Shown here: positions 6,748-12,597 of the stretch, piece after piece
How positions within the stretch are numbered: position 1 is the stretch's first letter
Layout of the letters: each line of letters starts with the position of its first letter
Source of the DNA: Chitinophagaceae bacterium
GTDB taxonomy: Bacteria; Bacteroidota; Bacteroidia; Chitinophagales; Chitinophagaceae
Assembly: GCA_003526435.1 (NCBI GenBank)
Contig: DPWF01000303.1
Location: 3,598 to 16,194 of the forward strand
Reading direction: 5' to 3'
DNA length: 12,597 nt
The notes under the pieces: model-generated
Database searches by the model: none
Seen by the model: the letters and a program-made list of their open reading frames with translations, nothing else
What the model was told of the DNA's origin: nothing
Program-made: the position numbers and the translations under genes

Positions 6748-6768
6748 TGGGGCAAAATCTGGGGCAAA
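6748..6768. repeat. Paired TGGGGCAAA repeat, probable recombinase sites
   Basis: TGGGGCAAA occurs at 6748-6756 and again at 6760-6768, a 12-base spacing that places both copies on one face of the helix. I recall similar GGGGCAAA pairs next to tRNA-integrated elements in Bacteroidota, where they may bind the integrase or excisionase; that link is from memory and inference. The position, between the RNA terminator and the first element gene, fits an attachment-site arm. Confidence 0.45.
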
Positions 6769-6835
6769 GAATAGGGAAAACACTATTCTTCAAATTTCAA
6801 TCAGTTTCCAGAATTCAGGATAACTACCAATTACA

Positions 6836-6867
6836 ATACAAAGCCCGCTAAATAGCGGGCTTTGTAT
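6836..6867. terminator. 15-bp hairpin overlapping the end of the excisionase-type gene
   Basis: A perfect 15-pair inverted repeat, 6836-6850 with 6853-6867, has a formal two-base loop, so a few inner pairs would open. The core is GCCCGC/GCGGGC. The last codons and the stop codon (6848-6850) of the 106-residue protein lie inside it. On the minus strand the sequence after the stem is only moderately T-rich (TTGTATTGTAATTG). It probably ends the conjugation operon transcript; the stronger hairpin at 6702-6744 lies behind it. Confidence 0.6.
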
Positions 6868-7168
6868 TATGTCCAAATTGACTTTGCTTTCTGATGATTT
6901 CCTCTATATCTGTCCTCGCAAAATATCGCCTTGATTGTATCTTGAAACTCTTCAACCGACCTTCTTTGATCAATGCGTACAATGTTGGTTTTGAAATACG
7001 CAAAATCATACATACTTCCTGTGGCACTAGCAATGTCTTTTCACTAAGACTCTCGGGAATCACCACAGTATGGTTGATTTTAGTATCTACTACATCCTCG
7101 ATCATCGCACGTATCTTCTGTAAAAATTCCGCAGGCGGATAAGGGAATAACATTAGTTCTTCTGCCAT
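6848..7168 (-). CDS. Excisionase-type helix-turn-helix protein
   Basis: A 106-residue small DNA-binding protein of the MerR-like/excisionase type. Residues 1-40 form a helical lead-in. The winged helix-turn-helix covers about 44-94, with LLVPQEVCMILRISKPTLYALIKEG (46-70) as the turn and recognition helix, then RLKSFKIQSRRYFARTDIEEII as the wing and closing helix. Such proteins in Bacteroidota conjugative elements act as recombination directionality factors or as regulators of excision and transfer genes. Its place as the gene nearest the attachment end supports an excision role, but no integrase is adjacent. It starts 20 bases after the winged-helix-like gene ends and is the last gene of the operon. 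Its stop codon is inside a hairpin. Confidence 0.8.
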   Translation of the reverse strand: MAEELMLFPYPPAEFLQKIRAMIEDVVDTKINHTVVIPESLSEKTLLVPQEVCMILRISKPTLYALIKEGRLKSFKIQSRRYFARTDIEEIIRKQSQFGHNTKPAI

Positions 7169-7188
7169 ACTTCACATTTTCTGATTCA

Positions 7189-7476
7189 CTATAATTTATT
7201 CAAATAAAACACACTCCCTTTTTGAGAATTAGTCGATGGTTGATAAAAAATATATCCACCTTCGACCAAATCCCGCATACATTTATTAAAGGTTCGTCTG
7301 CTAATCTTCGCCAGTGACGAAACACGGTGTCGGTATATAAATGTCGGAGTTGATTTGGAAGCGTATTGAGCGAAGAGGAGCAATGCTGTATATAAACTTA
7401 TGTGCGATGCCCCTATGCGCGCATCGTCCGAAATTGCATCATAAAACGCTACCAACCTTTCCTCAACATTCATCAC
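7189..7476 (-). CDS. Small winged-helix-like accessory protein of the element
   Basis: A 95-residue protein with the pattern of a small winged-helix regulator. It has an N-terminal helical part (NVEERLVAFYDAI, then ARIGASHISLYTALLLFAQY, 20-39). The helix-turn-helix-like RHRVSSLAKISRRTFNKCMRDLVEGGYI is at 49-76, and an aromatic C-terminal strand (YQPSTNSQKGSVFYL) could be the wing. Proteins of this form (conserved GASHISLY and ISRRTFNKCMRDL-like motifs) recur near conjugation genes in Bacteroidota; that is from memory. It sits six bases after the upstream gene and 20 bases before the excisionase-type gene, so the three are co-expressed. DNA targets are unknown. ATG codons at positions 1 and 2 are both possible. 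Confidence 0.7.
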   Translation of the reverse strand: MMNVEERLVAFYDAISDDARIGASHISLYTALLLFAQYASKSTPTFIYRHRVSSLAKISRRTFNKCMRDLVEGGYIFYQPSTNSQKGSVFYLNKL

Positions 7477-7482
7477 AACACA

Positions 7483-8211
7483 TTAAATCAGCTTGCGCAC
7501 TTTACCGACTTTACGTTTCTTGACAATCTTTCTTTCCTTCGTCCCTCTGGTAACGGTATCGTTATCAGTTACTTCTGCTGCGGTAGCTTTTCTTCGATTT
7601 TTCACGCGCTTTTCTACCCATTGATTCAGCAAGAATCGATACGCACCATCAACCCCAATACCTTCCGTCTGAAGAAAATAAAATCGTTGGGAAACTTCCA
7701 ATCTACTGCGAGCTGTTGTAAGGCTACCCGTCACCTGTTCCATAAGGGTTCCCGTCCAGAAACGAAGCTTCAATAAATCAGCATATACCTTACCATCTTC
7801 AACAGCGCTAAGCTGAAGTAAATCACTCATTACCGAATCAATGGATTTCTCTCGTAGCCATGTAGCTTCATCGTTAAGCCGGAACTCAACACCTATTTCT
7901 GTTTGTTGCCAGTTAATTGCCATCATGGTTGCTTCAAGTTCTTGTAGCGAAATATTATTGATCCGATGGTCGGGCATAGGAAGTTGTCGGATCAAAGAAG
8001 CCTCATAAAAGTCTGTTGTATAAACATCATCGTTTTTTATGAAGAGTATCTGACAATTCAAGGTATCATTGTTAAAAGGTATTTTATCATACAAAGTAAA
8101 ACGCGCAGGACGGCAACAGATATGCTGAAGCAACAAACGATCCAGGTGCTGAAATCCAGCCCTGGAAAGCGTGGCACATAGAGCCAAGTAATTTTCTTTG
8201 TTCATACTCAA
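7483..8211 (-). CDS. Element accessory protein with a very basic C-terminal tail
   Basis: I do not recognise a named family. The protein has 242 residues. The N-terminal part (1-100) begins MNKEN, with AGF at 18-20, an L/I-rich helix and FTLYDK and FIKNDDVYTTDFYEASL (57-73). It lines up in spacing and key residues with residues 302-372 of the neighbouring 570-residue protein. The middle (110-200) looks helical. The last 45 residues are strongly basic, with NRRK, KERK, KKRK and KVRK clusters and few hydrophobics, so this tail is probably disordered and may bind nucleic acid. There is no signal peptide or membrane segment. It starts 20 bases after the upstream gene and ends six bases before the next. 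A role in DNA transfer or regulation is only an inference from position. Confidence 0.7.
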   Translation of the reverse strand: MSMNKENYLALCATLSRAGFQHLDRLLLQHICCRPARFTLYDKIPFNNDTLNCQILFIKNDDVYTTDFYEASLIRQLPMPDHRINNISLQELEATMMAINWQQTEIGVEFRLNDEATWLREKSIDSVMSDLLQLSAVEDGKVYADLLKLRFWTGTLMEQVTGSLTTARSRLEVSQRFYFLQTEGIGVDGAYRFLLNQWVEKRVKNRRKATAAEVTDNDTVTRGTKERKIVKKRKVGKVRKLI

Positions 8212-8231
8212 GTCTTGTTAGTTTACAGCAA

Positions 8232-9944
8232 TCAAATTTTCATTCCCTTTTTCTGACCAGTCCGTTTCTTCGTAACCATCGTATTATTTTTCAATTCTCT
8301 TCCTTTTCTGACTTCTTGCTTCACTTCTTGTTTGGACTCACCTGCAGCTGGCTCATGCCTAACACTTTGCCCCTTCTCCACCTTCGGTAACTCTTCATGT
8401 TTCATCATCTTAAACTGCTCATCATATACATTGATGGTTTTGTATTTCGGATTGGCTTCAAGGAACACTTTTATCTGTTCGCCATCTTTATCCATCGTGG
8501 CCATTTGTATATTCCCTTTTTCAAGTGAACGTAAAAGGTCTTTTTCTTTATCACCACCATCGAGTTCTAGAACAGGAAAACGAGCGATGGATTCACGCAA
8601 CTCATAGCCATAATTCTCCGTGTATTTATTCACCATGGAATTCCCTTTTTCATCTTTGTTATCAAAGTCAAGCTGCATCCAAGCTTGGTATTCTTCCCCC
8701 TTCGCATTGGTCATTTCCTTTTTAACGGCTCGCCCTTGCAGGAGATTATACGCCTCCTTTGCAGTAACGCCTTTGCCTTTATTGATTTGCAAACTCTGTT
8801 CAATTTTTTCGCCGTTAGAATTTTCAATTGATGCTTTGTAACGGTTAAAGAAATACATATCAGAAGTATTCGATTTGCGAAAGTCAAGTACTGCATCAAA
8901 GGGTCGGTTCCCTATCTGTGTGGTAAAATGCAACTGAAACTCATCCTTTTTAGCTGCGATATTTTTTTCAAGTTCTGGATACAGAGCTTCACCAAAACCT
9001 GTGTACTTGATATTGTCTTTTAAGTACTGTAAGTTTTCCATGTTCATAGTGTTTTGTTTTAAAGTTGAAATATGTAAATGATTACCATACGGTATTTGTC
9101 TGAGTAGGTCTTCTGGAGTCTTGATTTGGATAACCTGAAATGAATCCTTATCTGAAGTATTATCCTGGGCAAATTGATGTGCATCATCTTTTGAGTTGAA
9201 AAAAAGAACATCTCCTTTTTCAATCAGGTACGAGCCGTTGTTATAGGCAACCCATTGTTTGTGATTAGCAAGTGCAATCCGGGCAAGGTCTAATACTTCG
9301 TTAGCAATGGGGTGTTCTTGCTCTTGAACAACAGATTCAGAAAATATTTTTTTACCTAAGCTGCCAATTAATACAGAATCGATTTGTACTTCCATGGGCT
9401 CTCCATCCCAATAACGATGAAGTAAATCAGCGATAATAGTTTTTGATTTTTCGTCGGCAGCCGCATATGCAGAAAGTGTTTCAATGAGTGACTCCAATCG
9501 GTTGAACACCACTTTATCGCTAAAGCTCTCAGCCTCGGTATTTGCTTCTAATGGATCATAAAAAACTTTTGACCAATCAAAAGCATCCATCTCTTCAATC
9601 AATGCGGCCATTGTAGATTCAGTTTTCACATAGTCATGGAGATCAAGAATGAATTGCGGTTCAATAGTGATCGTAGGTTTCTGAATACCATCAGCGTAAG
9701 CCTCTCGAAACCTATCAACTAGGTATTCATGCGTCAGCTCAACAGGAAGCAAAACAATATTTTTTTGTTGTTGCTGATTAAAATCTCGAAAATTCAATGC
9801 TTGAATTTCTGATTGAAAGAAATGGAGATCAGTAAAAGATAACTGCTGAATAGATTGATTAATACCAACCCATGGCTTACCAGTTTGAATAGCATCCTGT
9901 AACCCATTAATAATAGAAGCACTCTGCCCAAATGGAATCATCAT
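8232..9944 (-). CDS. Large element protein of unknown function, two-part
   Basis: A soluble 570-residue protein with no signal peptide and no catalytic motif that I recognise. Residues 1-230 are poorly distinctive and mostly helical. A compact module at about 230-288 (VAYNNGSYLIEKGDVLFF, then DSFQVIQI and LLRQIPYG) follows. From MNMENLQYLKDNIKYTGFGE (300-319) to INVYDEQ (504-510) it matches, from memory, a protein seen as a separate gene in many Bacteroidota conjugative elements (motifs DMYFFNRYKASIE, NKGKGVTAKEAYNLLQGRAV, FLEANPKYKTINVYD). So it looks like a fusion of an N-terminal partner to that protein. The tail (520-570) is charged and lysine-rich. It starts ten bases after traN, where traO would be expected. 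A role as a DNA-processing helper or a transferred protein is speculative. Confidence 0.75.
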   Translation of the reverse strand: MMIPFGQSASIINGLQDAIQTGKPWVGINQSIQQLSFTDLHFFQSEIQALNFRDFNQQQQKNIVLLPVELTHEYLVDRFREAYADGIQKPTITIEPQFILDLHDYVKTESTMAALIEEMDAFDWSKVFYDPLEANTEAESFSDKVVFNRLESLIETLSAYAAADEKSKTIIADLLHRYWDGEPMEVQIDSVLIGSLGKKIFSESVVQEQEHPIANEVLDLARIALANHKQWVAYNNGSYLIEKGDVLFFNSKDDAHQFAQDNTSDKDSFQVIQIKTPEDLLRQIPYGNHLHISTLKQNTMNMENLQYLKDNIKYTGFGEALYPELEKNIAAKKDEFQLHFTTQIGNRPFDAVLDFRKSNTSDMYFFNRYKASIENSNGEKIEQSLQINKGKGVTAKEAYNLLQGRAVKKEMTNAKGEEYQAWMQLDFDNKDEKGNSMVNKYTENYGYELRESIARFPVLELDGGDKEKDLLRSLEKGNIQMATMDKDGEQIKVFLEANPKYKTINVYDEQFKMMKHEELPKVEKGQSVRHEPAAGESKQEVKQEVRKGRELKNNTMVTKKRTGQKKGMKI

Positions 9945-9954
9945 AAGAATTCAT

Positions 9955-10731
9955 TTATTGAATAATAGGTGCACTGAATAGAAAGCGATTGGTTATCCTC
10001 ATCTGCAAATGCCTATCCCCTTGTTTTTCATGAATAGAGATTTGTAAATCCTGCTTCGGATTAAAATCTTGAACAGGGATCAACAACGTGAGAATACCCA
10101 CCTCTTTATAGGCAAGTTTTATTTGAGAAGGCTCAATAAGTAGTGGTAGTATTTCTGTCTCATGCACCGGTGAACGGCGTGGTAGATTTGTGCTAAATAA
10201 CCGCATCCTGATTTTACCAACAGAGAAAAAAAGTGAAGAGTGATTCACAATTCGAATTTTGAGAGCCAGCATTTTACCGGTACTGTAAATACCAACAACA
10301 GCAACTTGAACTTTCCCAGCACTATATCGTACACCATACATATTATTGCGCTGTGGTATTACTTTACGCACAATTCCCATCATACTGGTATCCTTATCTA
10401 GGTATTCACCTGCGCCTAAATCAATTGTTAGCATGGTAGGACTTGAATCATAATACACTAAAAAAGAGTACAGCTTTCCATCGCTGGTAATCACAGTAAG
10501 ATTAGTGGTATCTGTAAACAGGGTATCTGCTTTCACACGAAGAATGAAATCAGTTGACTTTTGAACAATGATATTGGCAGAGCCTCTGTCAATAGAAAGG
10601 ATCGTAGCAGGAAATATTAGATTTGAGGTCTTGTTTAATGTAACACCTAAATCACGAATGGGAATAGCTTGTTGCGCAGACATTATACCAGTCAGCAGTA
10701 ACATACATATCATCATGACCCACCTTTTCAT
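9955..10731 (-). CDS. traN: Conjugative transposon protein TraN (VirB9-like)
   Basis: A 258-residue exported protein. The N-terminal signal peptide is MKRWVMMICMLLLTGIMSAQ, with cleavage likely near residues 19-21. The rest is beta-rich, with motifs such as LTVITSDGKLYSFLVYYDSSPT (about 77-98), GVRYSAGKVQVAVVGIYSTGKMLALKIRI and a second beta domain ending MRITNRFLFS. This is the TraN/DUF4138 family of Bacteroidota conjugation systems, the counterpart of VirB9 in the outer-membrane core of the type IV secretion channel. It is on the short side for the family. Its ATG overlaps the traM stop by four bases, so it is translationally coupled to its core-complex partner. Confidence 0.85.
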   Translation of the reverse strand: MKRWVMMICMLLLTGIMSAQQAIPIRDLGVTLNKTSNLIFPATILSIDRGSANIIVQKSTDFILRVKADTLFTDTTNLTVITSDGKLYSFLVYYDSSPTMLTIDLGAGEYLDKDTSMMGIVRKVIPQRNNMYGVRYSAGKVQVAVVGIYSTGKMLALKIRIVNHSSLFFSVGKIRMRLFSTNLPRRSPVHETEILPLLIEPSQIKLAYKEVGILTLLIPVQDFNPKQDLQISIHEKQGDRHLQMRITNRFLFSAPIIQ

Positions 10732-11801
10732 TCTCCACTGTTTTTAGCTATTAGTAATATTGGATAGCCCGTTGGCAAATTCACTCGAATGGCTTTTACT
10801 TTTCGAGAAACAAGACCTTTGACTGCGCCAATACCCGCAGACATCACTTGTGTTTTTACGGAAGCGTCAAAGCCACTGACACCAATAGACTGGACAGCAC
10901 CATCCGCCGATTCTTTAACTACATCTCTGGTAATCGAACCTGGCACATAGATGCCTTCCAGCCCATCCATATCATAAACCGTCAGTATGACTTTAAAAAC
11001 TTGTTGAGCAATTCTGATAGAAGGTATTTGAATGTGTAATCGTTCTGCGTTAAGCGAAGCAACACCAGAAAGAACGGTACCGGCAGGAACTTGGCTTCCA
11101 CTTATTTGAATAGGACTTCGTAATTCCACCCGAACCGTCGAACCTTGCTGCACAACCTGACCATAGGGAATGGTCGCCCTGATACCTTGACCAGGTTCAG
11201 CAGCTGAAGAAAGATCATCATAAAAAACCGACTGAGTCAACCGATCTTTTCCAAAATACGTAGCAGTATTTTTATCTGGGATAGATACGCCCAATGCTTG
11301 TTCTTTACGAACAAAAGGATGGGGTTTCGATTCCTGCAAAGAAGGTTGTTGTAGTTCCTTTAATTTATCAAGTGTTGCATTGATGGCATCTAATTCAGGG
11401 TCAACTATCTTGACAACCTTTTGATCTGGTATAACCACCCCTTCTTGCTTTTCTTCTACCCAACTTTTCTTATCAAACACAGGCGAATAAGCTTCCTCCT
11501 CAATAACAGGAGAAGCTGAATAAGACAGCCTGTCCACCTTTACATTCTTAACTCTATATGGATCCATCTGCAACTCTTCCCTCTTTTTTATGGAATCCGC
11601 TTTAGCGACTGCATAAAAACTAAGCTTATCACTCGTGCTGTCTTTGGTAATGTTGGGGGAAGGCAGTTGGGTATTAAATCCACCATTTTGAGCAATCTTT
11701 TCATCGCTTGGTTTGAACAAACCACTCAATATCCAAATGATAAGAATGAGAAATGGCAATACAATCAGCCCCAGTTTCCACCACGAAAATTTCTTTTTCA
11801 T
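10728..11801 (-). CDS. traM: Conjugative transposon protein TraM (VirB10-like)
   Basis: A 357-residue bitopic protein that would span from the inner membrane to the outer core of the conjugation channel. It has a short basic N-terminus (MKKKFSWWK) and one membrane helix at 10-28. A long low-complexity, Pro/Lys/Glu-rich periplasmic stretch (30-200) suits bridging the periplasm. A VirB10-type beta domain occupies about 205-350 (IRATIPYGQVVQQGSTVRVEL at 207-227, then SGSQVPAGTVLSGV, VYDMDGLEGIYVPGS and NLPTGYPILLIAK). Length and order fit the family. It overlaps traK and traN by four bases each (ATGA-type junctions). No traL lies between traK and traM, unlike the CTnDOT order. Confidence 0.9.
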   Translation of the reverse strand: MKKKFSWWKLGLIVLPFLILIIWILSGLFKPSDEKIAQNGGFNTQLPSPNITKDSTSDKLSFYAVAKADSIKKREELQMDPYRVKNVKVDRLSYSASPVIEEEAYSPVFDKKSWVEEKQEGVVIPDQKVVKIVDPELDAINATLDKLKELQQPSLQESKPHPFVRKEQALGVSIPDKNTATYFGKDRLTQSVFYDDLSSAAEPGQGIRATIPYGQVVQQGSTVRVELRSPIQISGSQVPAGTVLSGVASLNAERLHIQIPSIRIAQQVFKVILTVYDMDGLEGIYVPGSITRDVVKESADGAVQSIGVSGFDASVKTQVMSAGIGAVKGLVSRKVKAIRVNLPTGYPILLIAKNSGE

Positions 11802-12415
11802 CGCTCTTCTATTTTGAGGTCTTTATTTTCTATCGTTTCCCATTTCTCAATGATGAATCCGTGTGGATTATGGGTAGTTCTTGCAACAGTTCTTAAACGG
11901 CCGGTAGTGATCAGATTTCTAGTGACTATACTGGTAGAGCGTAGGATTTTGAGTGTCGCAAAACACATAAAGGAATACGGCTCCGACACCTCCGTCATTT
12001 GTACACTGTCAATCATTATTTGCTGACTGATATTACCAGAAATAACCCCTGCGATATAACCTGTTTCAATCAAATCATCATACTGTCTTTTAGCTGACTC
12101 ATCTGCGAGGTAAAGCGCCCGTTTCATAGTCGCATTGATCGCTTGTTCATCTGGATCTAGAGAGAAGAAGAGTTCGTGAAACCTTGCTACATGATCCCTT
12201 GCCTCTACACCAATATGTTCTCTTCTAGTGGATGCAAAGACTTCTACTGCCCGACCGTTGTGCAAGACATACACTTTGTCTTGTGCGGATACTGAAAGAA
12301 TATGGTTGGTATAAATAGCATAACCACTTACTAATAGGGAACCTATTACAACCACGATCATCATAAGTCGCATCGCTCGAAATGCCACATCAATATTTTG
12401 CGTTGGCTTAAACAT
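11798..12415 (-). CDS. traK: Conjugative transposon protein TraK (VirB8-like)
   Basis: A 205-residue inner-membrane protein with a cytoplasmic N-terminus (about 1-14), one membrane helix at 15-36 and a periplasmic VirB8-like domain. Motifs of the Bacteroidota TraK family are visible: GVEARDHVARFHELFFSLDPDE (69-90), ALYLADES (100-107), IAGVISGNISQQI (121-133), RNLITTGRLR (166-175) and NPHGFIIEKW (183-192). The length of about 205 residues is standard. It would act as an assembly factor linking inner-membrane components to the TraM/TraN core. Its start overlaps the traJ stop by one base (TAATG), and it overlaps traM by four bases. Confidence 0.92.
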   Translation of the reverse strand: MFKPTQNIDVAFRAMRLMMIVVVIGSLLVSGYAIYTNHILSVSAQDKVYVLHNGRAVEVFASTRREHIGVEARDHVARFHELFFSLDPDEQAINATMKRALYLADESAKRQYDDLIETGYIAGVISGNISQQIMIDSVQMTEVSEPYSFMCFATLKILRSTSIVTRNLITTGRLRTVARTTHNPHGFIIEKWETIENKDLKIEER

Positions 12416-12597
12416 TATTTTCCATTTAATTTATCCTTGAAATAGCCGCTATTCAGACCGTGATTACTCATACTCCCGCTCATTTGAGAAGCCCCACTAC
12501 CAAAAGCATCAGCAGACATCCCACTCGCAGCAGCGCTACCCACCGACTTGACAGTACCCACAGATAAACTGGTTACTTTGTGCAACAGGGCATTACC
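12415..12597 (-). CDS. traJ: Conjugative transposon protein TraJ, C-terminal fragment (VirB6-like)
   Basis: The last 60 codons of a gene cut by the window edge, ending in TAA at 12415-12417 and overlapping traK by one base. The visible part begins GNALLHKVTSLSVGTVKSVG and continues as a Gly/Ser/Ala-rich segment ending YFKDKLNGK. This fits the flexible tail of TraJ, the multi-membrane-spanning VirB6-like inner-membrane subunit that precedes traK in CTnDOT-type elements. The name rests mainly on gene order and on this tail style, because the conserved membrane domain is outside the window. Confidence 0.65.
   Translation of the reverse strand, partial: GNALLHKVTSLSVGTVKSVGSAAASGMSADAFGSGASQMSGSMSNHGLNSGYFKDKLNGK

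Larger units (their letters stand above)
6694..12597 (-). mobile_element. End portion of a CTnDOT-like integrative conjugative element
   Basis: From just after the tRNA-like RNA to the end of the window, every gene is on the minus strand and belongs to the set found on Bacteroidota conjugative transposons: traJ, traK, traM, traN, accessory proteins and an excisionase-type regulator. The element continues beyond the window. Its left boundary is inferred from three things: the tRNA-like 3' end, the paired TGGGGCAAA repeats at 6748-6768, and the switch from chromosomal to element genes. Elements of this kind commonly enter tRNA 3' ends. The exact junction within 6660-6770 cannot be fixed without the other end. 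No integrase is present at this end, so it must lie at the far end or elsewhere in the element. Confidence 0.75.

Noticed and set aside
7402..7776. 124-residue + strand frame
   Set aside because: Antisense to two packed operon genes with much better protein features; composition is that of a shadow frame.
1..12597. CRISPR array, rRNA or insertion sequence
   Set aside because: No regularly spaced repeats, no rRNA-like sequence and no transposase frame or terminal inverted repeats were seen.

Overview
The window looks like chromosome of a Bacteroidota bacterium, probably of the Chitinophagaceae/Sphingobacteriales kind. This rests on conjugation genes of the CTnDOT Tra type, a promoter matching the Bacteroidota -33/-7 pattern (TTTG and TAnnTTTG), few obvious Shine-Dalgarno sites, and the overall protein style. 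Genus is an inference only. The window has two parts that meet near position 6700.

Left part (about 1-6500), ordinary chromosome. Three + strand genes come first: an alpha/beta hydrolase (159-965, TTG start), a membrane family 2 glycosyltransferase (1065-2213) and an OppC/DppC-type peptide ABC transporter permease (2439-3521, GTG start). A possible 31-residue membrane microprotein lies antisense in the gap before the permease. Facing them is a minus-strand group: an Lrp/AsnC regulator (5896-6372), a Wzz/GumC-like chain-length protein (4999-5862) and an O-antigen ligase/polymerase-like membrane protein (3545-4999). The last two overlap by one base and probably act together in surface polysaccharide assembly.

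Junction (about 6450-6870). A compact RNA transcription unit sits here: a close match to the Bacteroidota promoter (6457-6489), a 173-base RNA that folds at its ends like a class II (leucine-type) tRNA (6521-6693), and a 19-bp hairpin terminator (6702-6744). The RNA has good acceptor, D, anticodon and T arms. It has about 100 bases where a variable arm of 10-20 would be expected, an odd anticodon loop (UUGUCUC) and no encoded CCA. Just beyond it a repeated TGGGGCAAA marks the likely end of the integrated element. This RNA is the most unusual object in the window.

Right part (about 6694-12597), one end of an integrative and conjugative element. All genes are on the minus strand, tightly packed and reading toward the junction: traJ (C-terminal 60 residues), traK (VirB8-like), traM (VirB10-like), traN (VirB9-like), a 570-residue protein of unknown function, a 242-residue protein with a very basic tail, a 95-residue winged-helix-like protein and a 106-residue excisionase-type helix-turn-helix protein. 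The last gene's stop codon lies inside a 15-bp hairpin. TraJ/K/M/N would form the inner-membrane and core parts of the type IV secretion channel. The four downstream genes are accessory or regulatory. The two largest accessory proteins appear to share a divergent module and both end in lysine/arginine-rich tails. No integrase, relaxase or cargo gene is in the window.
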